This document shows, in pieces, positions 24,961 through 36,994 of a DNA stretch of 64,000 nucleotides. The DNA lies in contig NC_089782.1 of assembly GCF_040412425.1 (NCBI RefSeq), positions 25,568,122 through 25,632,121 of the forward strand. The letters are read 5' to 3'. The stretch is from Macrobrachium rosenbergii (lineage: Eukaryota > Arthropoda > Malacostraca > Decapoda > Palaemonidae). The notes under the pieces were generated by a model. That model saw only the letters and a list, made by a program, of their open reading frames with translations. It was not told where the DNA came from and ran no database searches. Position numbers and translations under genes: made by a program. Numbering within the stretch: the stretch's first letter is position 1; every line of letters starts with the position of its first letter.

Positions 24961-25179
24961 AGTGAACTTCTGAACCGACTGGTGGTTTGCCTCACCTGGG
25001 CCTCCTTCCTGGTTGTGTAGAGCAAAGGAAGGAGTCCCATGCCTCTGATCTGTTGAACACACATGTGTTCTGGGCCTTTCAGATCAATGGGTTTGAGAAG
25101 TATCATTGATGCGAAAGAGGTTTAGATGAACCTTGTATGTCGTAGACAATAAAGCTAAAGATAACCAACAGGTTTGTTT

Positions 25180-25620
25180 ATTGTCAACCCCTCTCGATCC
25201 CTTCCCTAGAGGACTCTGTTGGTATGATCCAGATGAAATACTACTGTGTCCAGTTAGAGTGCTGCAGTACTACCTGAAGGGGACTTGACAGCTCAGGCCT
25301 GGGTGTCAACGACTCTTCATTAGTACTGGCTCAACCAAGAAAGAAGTGTCTAAGAGCACCATCTCTTTCTGGCTTCATGAGACAATCAAAAAGGCGTACT
25401 TTACGCCTGACGAAGTGGGTGACAGTACATCCTGGACCAGAGCTCCCAAGGTCAGGGGCATTGGTCCATCCCTCGCATTCAAGAACCTGTCCATTCACCA
25501 GGTACTGAAGGCAGGAGTGTGGTTATGACAGACCACACTCACCTCCTTCTATCTACGGGACATTGCCCATATATCCTTGGATACTTTTTCCTTGGGTTAT
25601 GACCCAAGGATAGAACACTA
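25180..25620 (+). pseudogene. DIRS1-like tyrosine recombinase remnant
   Basis: Plus frames read WYDPDEILLCPVRVLQYYL, RLFISTGSTKKEVSKSTIS, FWLHETIKKAY, then APKVRGIGPSLAF, SIHQVLKAGVW and, after a stop, TSFYLRDIAHISLDTFSLG. This is the order of DIRS tyrosine recombinases; the Tyr in SFYLRD is the likely nucleophile, and the usual HxxR box is degraded to PKVR. Recombinases of this type insert circular DIRS DNA in place of an integrase. Confidence 0.8.
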
Positions 25621-26482
25621 GAACTGTCAGAACAGATATTTGAATATAGTATAATGCAAGTCTGAAAAAACGGCATGAAGCCGGTATAACAATAAATACA
25701 ACTGAGAAATGCCAGTAGAACAGTAACATTGGTGGACAAGGGAAAAAGAATAGCCATAAAAGTCAGTTGAATGTTAAAACACCACTAGACCTTTGAAAAA
25801 TATAGTCCAATGGTATATCAATACAATAAAACATTAGAACTTGATCAAATACCTAAGATTTTGTTTTCTCCAAATAGGAGTTACAGTAGAGATTGACTAA
25901 TAGGACCCTCTTTAGGGTTTTATCAAGGCAATCTTAAAAGCAGGCCGATACTTTCCTAAGCATAAATGCCAAAGTCACCCATTTATACTAATTGTTTATA
26001 ATTGCTGGCTGATAAGACAACTTTTTAATAAATTTAGAAAATAATGTTTCTCAGTTTATCTGCAAGGTCCTATCAGGAACCAATTAGAACTGGAGTCAAT
26101 AAATAAATGTAATATCTTTTTGTAAAAATATAAAATTTCAACAGATCAAGAATTTTTAAGGTTTTGGTAGGGTTATAATATTTTGCATATACTGTACATG
26201 TGCTTCTGCTGAAATAATAAAAACAAAGAAAGAATATGATTACATAACCAAGTAGTGAAAAGATTTAGTACTACACTGCTTCCCATAAGAAAAGCAATGT
26301 ACAGTATAGTTCTTGAAAAAGTATAGCACTAAAAATCATATCTCATAAAAATGACTTTCATAAAATTCAATTGTCAAAACACAATATAACTTCATAACTT
26401 CTTTCATAAAACTAGAACCAGAGATTTTTCCCCAAGTACACCAATTACTTTGACAATTTCTAAAATGACAGTATCTACACAC

Positions 26483-26636
26483 CTGATGATGGTCTGTTAA
26501 TGGAGCCTGAGCGCAATATGTAAACGGCATGAGGTTGACATTCCACATCTACAGGAGTCAGAGGGGATGTATGAGGGGAATGAGACAGGAACCACTCACT
26601 CCTGGTTCGCATTCGCTCTGTCTGTCGTTCATGCAC
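26483..26636 (-). CDS. Coding exon, Ser/Pro-rich segment
   Basis: 154 nt between gattaaaacag and gtgtgtag on the minus strand, phase 0 in and 1 out. It reads VHERQTERMRTRSEWFLSHS, then PHTSPLTPVDVECQPHAVYI and ends SGSINRPSS plus the first base of Gly. Several Ser-Pro and Thr-Pro pairs could be proline-directed kinase sites. The split Gly codon (G plus GA) joins it exactly to the terminal exon. Confidence 0.75.
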
Positions 26637-29600
26637 CTGTTTTAATCAGGATTAACACAGATTACAAAGCTTCTTAACAGTACTACTACTGTCATGAGCA
26701 TCTATCATTCAAATATTTTTATTTCAATTTTCATCCATCAACAGCACTGATAAACTAAAAAAAAAAATGGGATATTTCAAAATATTAAAGGTAACAAAGA
26801 ATGGACTTAAATGGAAAAATAAAGAGCAAAAATTATAGTATAATAAAACCCACACCTCTGTAATGTAGTCACCAGACCTCCCAACTTAATACACAATACG
26901 GTTTTTATCAGCTAGATGCAACATCTATGAAAGGAATTTTGGTCTGGTAAGATGACTGTAATTTAACAATCATTTCATATAACTTTGAGTATGAGGATAA
27001 TTTCAGGTAAGTTTGCATATCTGGCTGGTAAAACAACAAACAATAATAATTTCTATTAAGAACCTAGAACATTAATCTTTATACTGTACTTTTTTAGATA
27101 AATATGACTTCCAGATAACAGTTTATTCAGTTCAACAGAATGTCCAATATTGTTTCAAAAGTTTTAAAATTAAAACCACAATGGAGAAATGCCAAATAAA
27201 TATGAGTACAGTCTCACTACTAGATAAAAATTCCTTTTGCCAATGACAACTGTTCCAGAGGGTGATATGTGTAAACCTGTCAAAGTGACTGTACACAGTC
27301 AACAATGCTAACATAAAAACTGGTATTCTTGCAGAGGTAAAATATGCTTAAGTACTATCAGTACTGTACAGAATTACTGCATCACTTCTGTATCAGCTTT
27401 AGCTGTAGTTTTCTTAAGCAATGTAAGGATGTACATTTCTAGTTCAGTGCTGCATATAAGCTAATAAGTGGTTTAATAGCCAAGTACTGTAGTGATAAAG
27501 AAAATTTGATGCACTGTTAAACAAACAGCTATACTGATGCCGTGCATTACGAAGCAATAGTCATTGGGAAAACAAAATTAGGATAATTAAGCATTCACAG
27601 ACAATATAAATGAACAGCCCAGCATGCAAGGTATAGAAAAAAAAATTCAATAATTATTAGCAAATGTACTAATCAAAGACCTTACAATCCCAACCACACA
27701 CATACACACAAATTGAAAAAAAGTAATTACAATTTTACCATTCTACCAATCAGTGCAATGCCTACACTTTATGAATGACATCCTACACCAAGACTTTAAT
27801 GTGATTCTCAAGCACACTGTGTTCATATCTAAATGTGTAACCCTTGGTATTCAACAAGATCATGATCTGGAAAATGCACAGATGCACAAGCAAAATATTA
27901 GTAACGATTTACATTTGCAAAATAGTGCTTCAAATATAATGAGCAATAACTACTATATATAAATTTGCCATTCAAAGTCCACATTGAAATATGAATGTTA
28001 TACATTACATTAAAGCACTACAATGAATTCCATTATGTTACTTATTAACAATTCATCACAATAAAAAAAAGGCTAAGTTGACAAATATATTAATATTTAG
28101 CCAAGTTATTCAAACACACTGGTGATACACAGGCTATTTTCAAAATTTCCTCACAGTATAATATTAGATTTGGTACATTTCAAAACACATTAGTACACAG
28201 TATTAAAAAACAATAAATTATAATATAATATACACCGTGTAAGTGTTCACTGTGTATAATCTACATTTGTATACACACACTATACAAAGTAGAGAACATG
28301 AACTTGCATAACTGACATGCTCACAATATGTGGCCATTTGTGACAAGAAAGAAGCAAAATTCATTTCCTTAGGGCAATACTATGGCAAACAATGATGACT
28401 ACAATACGGTGAAAAAGCAACAGCAATGGACACTCAAGAACTCTGACAATATATCAGTATCATCATCATGATATCGCTCATCAGGTATATAGTTATCAAC
28501 CCTTATACATTACTTAATTGTTTGTAAGCAGGCTATCACGCAAATATTGTCTCACCTCAAGTAAGTTGGTGTACTAGTTTCTAAACTTGAGTGACCAAGA
28601 CTGTACAAATGGTGCTAGGATAAGTAAACATAAAACTGCTGTAGAAGACATGCACCTTGCACAATCATTCATTCAAAATTAAAAAAAAATTCATTATCAA
28701 TTCAATACTAATTTGCGTTTTGTCAAATTCTTTCCAATAGCCGAAGTGCCAACATTTTCACCAAAAGAACCTATATCTCTTCATGCTTGACTAACTGTAT
28801 TGTTGCAAGACAGGCCTAATTACAAAATTAAGTTGTGACTGAAATGGCCTGTCAAAAAATTTAAATTGGGAAATACAGTATAGTATATAATTCAAAATAG
28901 GCTCCACAGTAACGGTAACAAACAAAAGCCTACAGTACTCAATTCATATTGAAAAAGATTACCATTGCATTCAAATGTCCAGTTTAAATGGTAACATACC
29001 CACAAAAATGGCAAAATATGCTACAGTTTTGTGAAATATCAATACTGCACATATATTGTACATAAAAACTTTTCCTGAAGGAGTACTAAGTCAATACTTA
29101 GTGAAATACAAAAGCAAAATTTCCAAAAGTAGAGAAACCTATTATCCCGTTGCAAAAAAAAAAAAAGCAAAACTTTATATTGAATTATTAACGCTATCCT
29201 AATTGCAATTAAAGGTATACCATTCACACTGTAGTCCCTGCCTCCTCCTGTATCAGAACACTTGTTGCAATTCCTGGTTGAATAGAAATTATTCCCAATA
29301 TTTTTCCCTTAAGATCCATTACTTTTGCAAATACTAATATAACAGTAATGTTTGGATGCTCTTTGGTAATGTTAACATCTATAACAGTGATGTTACCAAG
29401 GAAAAAATGGATAATTTTTGCCTAACCCCTCAATCATGAACAAATTAACAACTCTCCATGTTACAGGCATACAGACTATACTCCAGAGATATAGCATACA
29501 GTGTAATGCTAATCCTTAATTTGGAAGTACCATAGTATTACGATAATTGATAAAAAGTGGAACCATACCAACATACATAATACCTTAATAATATATGCAT

Positions 29601-29929
29601 GTATTGAACTATGTAATGGGGATATAATTGGAAGCTGCACCATTTCTTATCGTAAAAATCAGAGAAAGAAACATACAGAATGTAGTAAATCCCAGGTTGT
29701 GCCTCTGTAATGAGTAGGTTCTTAAGTACTTAAACTCTTGTTATCAGATTTGCTGTGTTTGCGACCTCGGCAAAAAAAAATATATAAAATGGCTGTCTTT
29801 AATGTAAAAATTATCCCTCACACACACCCACTTCCTAAAAGGCTGATTTTAACATTTCTTTTAAATAGAAAATATGCACATTTTTTTTTTTAAATCATCA
29901 TCAAAGTTAATACAGTATTTCACATTTTC

Positions 29930-30980
29930 CTCAACTATGTAAGTCATAAAAGTAAGTTCTTTCCTTTCTCCAATCTTGTGAAACTTTCTGCCTGAATTTT
30001 CATCTGGGTATGTCTTCATCCAAGCCTTTCTCCATAAATTTTTAGGTGTTCCTTCTAGCCTTTGTCCTACAACTTCCACACCTGCTACATCTGTTACTGA
30101 ATATTCTAAATACATGTCCAAACCACCTCAATCTTTAAGATCTCAGCTTCTGTACATCTCTCTGCAGCTTCATTCATACTATGATCCTTCCAACATTTTT
30201 AAAATTTTTCATACACATGCCACTGTTTTCACTATACAGGTGTTATGGTGCTGCAATGTCATTACTCAAAGTATCCTCTTCTGTATTGTTTATTTAATTA
30301 CTTCTTATTGCCTGTCTGAAAGTTTTCTCAATATTTATAAATTTGCATTATAATCTCTTCCTCTTCCTCATTGCAAAGAATGCTTCTGTTGTTGGTTTTG
30401 CTGGCATGAAAAGTTGACTTGAACAATTTTTATGGGCCTTTTCTACAATGCCTCCAATATTTTCAAAGCAAGCTCAAGCAATCTTTTTCCTCTCATGTCC
30501 ACACAGCACTACTTTTCCATTATAATTTATTACTGTTACACTTTTCCCTCTCTCCCAGTCCTAGTCCCTTTAGCACATTTTTGTCCAGTTTGGTCTGTTT
30601 ATGTCAGGTTTTCCAACAGGTCTTGGCAAATCACCTTTTAGTCTTGATGAACACTGGAACTTTTCCTCTTCATATTCCCTATTGGTTCCTCCTGTCTTGC
30701 CAAATTTTGTATTTTCTCTTTAGCTACTGCCTCAATTATTCTATTAATCCTTTCTCTTCAACTTTAATTCATGTAATTCCACCTTTTATATACAATACTT
30801 GCCCCTCTACAAATTTTCCATTTTCGCTCCGCCACTTCACTATCCCGAATATTTTCTCTTCTGCTATGTTAAAATTCTGATTCAATTCCTGCCAAATCAT
30901 CATCTTTGCTCTTTTCACCTGCCTTTTTAGCCTTCCTTCTCTTTTCCCTGTGTACATCTTTACCCTCTTCCCTGCCTTTC
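29930..30980 (-). pseudogene. Non-LTR retrotransposon remnant
   Basis: On the minus strand, the stretch near 30850-30955 reads MIWQELNQNFNIAEEKIFGI, like the linker between endonuclease and RT in arthropod non-LTR elements. Near 30000-30120 VEVVGQRLEGTPKNLWRKAW resembles the usual C-terminal V(G)QR.RGRPKKTWR motif. The RT core between them is too decayed or deleted to identify. The long plus-strand frame at 30419-30880 is its shadow. Confidence 0.5.
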
Positions 30981-31094
30981 ATCTGCCGATCCTTGGAAAT
31001 TCCTCTTCTCCCTCATTGCCCTTTGCATATCTTGATTCTGATGTCACACTGCATATTTCATTATCTAAAACTTTCATTTTTCTGCATGTTTACT

Positions 31095-31270
31095 GACTTT
31101 GTTGGCCGAGTTGGTTGAGCTCATATTCGATGGGCCGGAGTTGATTCCGCTCGCCCGGCTGATGAAGAGTTAGAGGAATTTATTTCTGGTTGTCATTTTG
31201 GGTTCGATTCTGCATGTTTAACCAATTGGTTCAATAGGAGAGCTGTTAATCAGCTCAGTTGTTAAGCTAT
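31095..31270 (+). mobile_element. tRNA-derived SINE
   Basis: TGGCCGAGTTGG at 31103-31114 fits the RNA polymerase III A box and GGAGTTGATTCC at 31137-31148 is a B-box-like word at tRNA spacing. GGTTCGATTC at 31201-31210 is a second B-box-like word. The GTTGGCCGAGTTGGTTGAG start resembles Leu/Ser tRNA. The sequence cannot fold as a functional tRNA. Confidence 0.6.
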
Positions 31271-33054
31271 ACTTACTTTGCATGTTTACTTTATTTTTCT
31301 GCATTTTACAATGTTAATTAGTTAATTAGTATGCTTTCTTTCCCTCATTATCAAAATAAACTGGCACTTTTTACATTAACAATTTGTCTCTGGACTTATT
31401 CAACACCTTAAATACTAATCTTGTAAAATTCTAATACCATTTCTCACACTGATTTTCTCTCTCCAAAGTTATTTCTTCCCATAACATCCTTAACCTCTGT
31501 TGGCTCCTCACATGGCCATTTAGGTCTCCTCATACCAGTACACCCAAGCATACTAGTAATACAGCAAGTTAAAAATGATGACTGACAAAATCTTAAATTT
31601 TTTCCTAAGGTTTTAGTTAGGAATTTTTCTCTTTTTGTGGTGTGCATAGATACATGTTAACTAGTGTTTATGGTATATTTATAGTATATGTTCAGTAAAT
31701 ATAAATTATAATCTTTTACCTGCATGATCAATAGAAATTATCTTATGACTTTGGATATTTTCATTTACGGTTCTCAAAGGTTTCTTGATTTGTTTATCAA
31801 TGTTGACGTGTATAAAACTCTAAGCTCACATAAGACAAAGTGGGTTGAAACTCATTCTAGAAGTTCAAAATTTAAGGAACAATTCATTATGAAACACAGT
31901 GATCTGTAACAAGAAAACCATTGTGACATTCAACACTACAGTTATACAATATTTTCTTTTACATTTAGCACACAAGAAATCTTGTTACAAAAAAGTAGGC
32001 ACAAAGAGTTAAATACTACATTCTAACAGCTTACAAGACAAGCACACAAAAATAAATCTTAGCACATCTACTGAGTGAGTTCTCTGGTTAAATTCAGTGA
32101 TGAAAGCACAATGTGCATGTGCCTAGTGTATGCCTATTGAGTCATTCTATCCTACAAAACTCATTGTAATGATTGCCGCAACAAAAATATTAGTTATGCT
32201 ACAAGACCTGATCGCCACACTGTAGATTATCCTGCCACTCCTGAACCCAACAAGCACTTGCATCATCAGTCAAAGCTTAAATACATCATAAGAAAATCCT
32301 TTGTAATTCAAAAAATCACTGAATGTTCATGAGCACTGAGGAAAGGCCAAATTACATAATCTTGTAAAGAATCAGAGCAATTTAATCACATTAATTTCTT
32401 AAAAGTGATGATCTCTTTTACTTTTGTAATCAGCCCAGTAATATTATTATGCCTTGCCAATGAAGAATTTATTAAAAATTAACTCTAAGAAATCAAACTA
32501 AAAATGAATTATCATTAAATATATTGTATAACAATCAATGATTCATTCAAATAATTTCCATCATTACACTGTTTCAAAATAAGGAAAAACAAGAAAGCTA
32601 TGATTGGTAGCAGTAATAAATTGTATCCAACACTGAATTAAATCTAAAAATACATGGAAAACAAAATTATTGTTTTGGCTCGAAGCATAAACATTATTTC
32701 TTGGCATTCACTGAAATGAAATTTAGGCCTTGAGGCATTGGTATAGACAATTTAAAAATCAGCAAGTATGAGAAAAAAAATACGTAATGTACTTATATGT
32801 GCATGTTTATTCTCCAAACTATAAGAGAGGTGGGTTAAGAATTATGATTATCATTAACAATACGTCTTACTATTCAAGGTGCATTCATATCATGCAAATG
32901 TCACCAAAAGTAAGACAAAGAACTATAAAAACCCGATAGGCAACCCATATTTAATGATCAGTGACAGTACGGTATCTTGTATTACACCAAGAAATTCCAC
33001 TAGAGCCAGTCGTTTTGTAATTAAGTAAAATTACTGAAATTATAGTTGCTTATA

Positions 33055-33079
33055 TAATAATAATAATAATAATAATAAT
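33055..33079. repeat. (ATA)n microsatellite
   Basis: About eight ATA units, intronic. Confidence 0.9.
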
Positions 33080-34773
33080 GGTACCGCAGTAATAACATAA
33101 TGGTCCTTGAACAGCAAGCAAATCAAGCCAGCTTCAGCAAATTGTTAAGAGTACTTAGCTCAGGAAATCAGACCAATTACCAAATATCATGAACTGAAAA
33201 AATTTAATGATTTCACTATAGTGCTGTATTTCATAAAGTAAAGATAAAAAATTATTCCACTGCTTGTGTTTACATCACCTCAAATTTCTATTAATTAATT
33301 CTATGCAAGAGCAAATACTGTCCTTTTGATAAAACCACATCATCAATCCACCACCAAAACATCATGATTCCTTGTATTCTTCAAGTATTAACAGCATTGT
33401 CAGACATCAATAAATGGGACATGATATAGTGATCTGATCAATAAATTTTCCAATGTTTAATTCATTTTTTAAAATTTCTCCCAGTGTCTACAATAACATG
33501 TCTCAAAAAAACTCATTCTTTATAAATTGATAAGTAATAATACAGATACCATCCTAAGTTTATATATGTTTCTGCTTTATTACAATGAAAGTACTTGAAA
33601 ATATAACTATTGTGTATTCCTTTAATCAGCAATGACTTTTCATAATTATTGCAATGTCAAATTATGAGTGATATTGATAAAAATTCATGTCAATGAACAT
33701 ATTACAGTAATAGGCATCACAAAGGCACTGTAATGTATTATTTAATGCACATCACTTCGTACAGAACATAAAAACTCTTTAAATTTATTAAACTGTATGT
33801 AGGGGAGAGATCTGATTTTTATCTCTGTAACACTAAAAAAAGTAAAAATTAATCACTCTGCAAGATTAAAAACTGTAGTAATACAACACTAAAAAATAAA
33901 ACAAGCTTGCACAAAATGCAGAGAAAAAAGTGCACACAAGTTGCTATTACTTAAACTACTCAAGCCTGCACATAATTATTGTGCAGTACAATACTTGCAG
34001 TAATACAAAATAATCCTTCCCTTTTACAATAAAAGAAAACATGAAAGATGAAAATAAACTGCAAAATAAGTTCACTTACTGGTGAAAGTGACATGCATGT
34101 AAACAAAGATTGCAGGAACAACAATCTGACATATTCAATATTCTTGACAAAAAATTTATAGGTCAGATCCAAAGAATTTTAATCAAATTTAAAATATGGG
34201 CAAGTGGATTTTGATTTGCTGTACTAACATAGTAATGGTACCCTTATACTGTATAAAGAATCAACATGAAACTAAAATTCTAAATACTTAAAGATGCTGC
34301 ACAATAATGATTTGACAAGATGCCAAAGTCACCATTATCCCAACTAAGTTTCTTAATGTTGGGTTACTGGCTAAATGATATGGAAGGGCTCATGATTTGT
34401 CAATGCAACCACAAAATGGACTATAAATATTGAGACGCAGCAAATGGTTTACTTATGACCACTGACAACATTTTGGCACATTCTTCTGACAAAAAGGCAT
34501 AAGAACCTCGACTGAATTATTCCAATTTTTAAAAGTATTGATAACCCATTCAAGAAAAAAATTCAAGATTTCTAAATAAGCCTGTTTTGTGGCTGAGAGA
34601 ATACAAATTTCAATTTATCACCTCAGCATATCAATAAATTTGAAAGTGATGGGGCTCAGTTTTTACAAGAGAAATCTTTTTCAAAAGACATTGCATTAGA
34701 AAAAAAATTTTGACGAAAAATATTTCACAGCATAAAATTCTGATAACTAAGTTATCTGCAATTTTAAGTGTAT

Positions 34774-35108
34774 CTGAAAAGAAAATATTTGCCATTCCAT
34801 ATTAAAACTGTCACTCATACTTTTGTCAATGTGCCATACAATGGAATGCACATAAATCAAGAGGAGAAGAGGAACTTCAACTGAAGACATTGCCCTGTAT
34901 TTTATAGTGTATAAAACAAATAACTTATTAAAAATAAGACATGTTTTATACATTATACAATACAGGGTACTGTCTTCAATTCCTCTTCCACTTTGACTTA
35001 AGTTCATTCAAATGTAAGGCATATTAACAGAAAATAGGTGAGGAAGTCTGCTTTGCACCTTCTTTTGAGGGACAGTTTTCATTTGGAATGGCAAATATTT
35101 TCTTCTCA
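34774..35108. mobile_element. Foldback element, arms about 145-165 bp
   Basis: Left arm 34774-34917 and right arm 34943-35108 are inverted copies. Shared words, reading inward on both sides, are GAAAATATTTGCCATTCCA, AAAACTGTC, GAGGAA.TTC, CCCTGTATT and GTATAAAAC. The loop is about 25 nt. There is no coding capacity. Confidence 0.8.
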
Positions 35109-36871
35109 TAATTACTTGTCTGTATGAATCTAAAGAAGAAACAATGCCTTACTAAAGCCAAATATCTACTTAGGCAGTACGGAAAATGAAGAATAGAGGA
35201 CCACTCATACTTGGCCATCCATAAAAGAAGTAGGGTAGGCTTGAATCATGTCTCATGTAGTCAGACAACCTCGGTACAGATTTCTGTGCTGAGTAACCAT
35301 TATGGTTTTATTGCCACTAACAATGTTCAACTGTCAATAAAAAAAGATTATATCCACTGGGTCCCGTGTTTACAATGAAATGCTGTGACCTACGATCCTT
35401 AATTATTAAAAAAATCACCATAATTATTAAATATTCTGTAGTGAATCTACAGGCCAATTGTGCTTATGTGCTTCAATTTTAAGACAACATTAATTTAAAA
35501 GTGGTAGCAGGGGTACTCAAAATAATTGTAATAAAAATATCACTTTTAAACTATTATGAAGTGCGCCACCACAATACATTGTTTAGGACTGGCCAGTTCC
35601 TTCAGAGCATCAGTTTAAATTCTGTTTGCCCTTGATGTAGACCTTGCGTTTACCACAAAAATGTCTTGCATGTTTTATAAAAGCACACACCCACATAAAT
35701 GCAAAATACATGAAATTCAAAGTCTCCCAACTAAGTTTGTAGAAAAAATGCTACTAAGTTTACTTTCTGGAATGTACTTACAATAACAAAATGTTAACCA
35801 TCAGATGGCATCCATCTTACTGACAAGTTTAAAGGTCATTCATCAGCAAAAGAGACAAAGGACTGGTCATTGTGTTGCTGCATAACATCCTAGAGACCAA
35901 ACATAACATCTGATCAGCATCCACGGCCCCCTCTCCACCCAAGCAAGGCTGCTGATGACTCAGCAGGTAGAATTATAAGGCCCCCAAACCTTCATCCCTA
36001 ACTCAGAGACACAAGGCAATAAGGTCACGTTACCAGTGAAATCCATCAAGCCATGAGCTTGGGACTACCACACTGTGAAGTCCAAGTAAAACCAACATTC
36101 CTAAAATTTCAAGTTTAGTAAAATAATAGCAAAATGAAGGTCATGCTAATCAACTGACAAAACCACAAGCTGAAATTCCCTTGTGAAGTAAATGAACCTC
36201 TAAAAGCAAGAAGATAACTTGAGTCTCTTAGGAGTCCTTGTCAAGGCATATACTGTGTAACTGGACATGTAATTAAGGAAATGCTGACACACCCAAGTAA
36301 CTTTAACAGACTATTAGATTCATAGTAATGAGTGATGGAAAATGCAAGTGGAAAACTAAAATGGCAGGGTAAACCACAGTTCACTTTTTCAAAATTGTTG
36401 AATTTATTAATTTACTAAAAAATAAATTGTGTATATGCAGAAACACAAGTGCAGAGGTGCTTGAAACAAAAACTAAAATTAAAACAGAAAAAAAGGAATT
36501 GAAATAATAAATATGAAAAGAAATTCATACACCACATCACAGATGGGCCTTCTTCTAGCCCTATATTCAAGGGAAAAAAGCATGCTGATAATCAGTCCAG
36601 TATATAGCTCACTGGTTTCTTAAAAAGACATTACAAATTCAACATCAAATAGGTTCTTAAGAAAGACTTGCAATGAACACACAATTTAGAAAAACTATAT
36701 AATCAAAGTGTGAATCACTATTCAATAAACAATGGTTAATAACTATACTCAGTGCCTATTCAAAAGTTCCTGAAACTTCTAAATCCATGTCTTTTATTGA
36801 AACCAGTGGAAACGATAAAAGATGCCCTTCAAGCCTGGACGATGAGTGTATCTTTATCTCCCTCTGCTGAC

Positions 36872-36994
36872 CTGAGGCAGATAGGAAAGACTCTTGGTAC
36901 TCTCAGCGTAGCGGTTCACCTGCCGAAGCTCATCCAGCGTCATATGGAGGGCCGAGTGAGAGCTGCCACTGCTGTTGTCCTGTCCATTACTGGC
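36872..36994 (-). CDS. Coding exon with conserved-looking helix
   Basis: 123 nt (41 codons, phase 0 to 0) between catatgccacag and gtcagcag on the minus strand. It begins ASNGQDNSSGSSHSALHM and ends TLDELRQVNRYAESTKSLSY plus LPQ. The charged amphipathic second half looks like a conserved helix. The plus-strand open frame over the same bases is a shadow of this exon. Confidence 0.75.

Larger units (their letters stand above)
17432..26482 (-). other. Last intron of the gene (about 9.1 kb)
   Basis: It contains the hAT-like element (17664-18394), the DIRS remnants (18520-21120 and 24226-25620), the nested MITE and the hairpin MITE at 21879. 22001-24225 is otherwise unassigned AT-rich DNA. The DIRS coding strand is opposite to the gene. 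Confidence 0.65.
26637..36871 (-). other. Intron of about 10.2 kb
   Basis: Mostly unassigned AT-rich DNA. It holds a non-LTR remnant (29930-30980), a SINE (31095-31270), a foldback element (34774-35108) and a short (ATA)n tract at 33055-33079. No additional exon passed phase and splice checks. Confidence 0.6.

Noticed and set aside
31103..31148. A true tRNA gene
   Set aside because: A-box and B-box words are present but acceptor and anticodon stems do not pair; a SINE head fits better.
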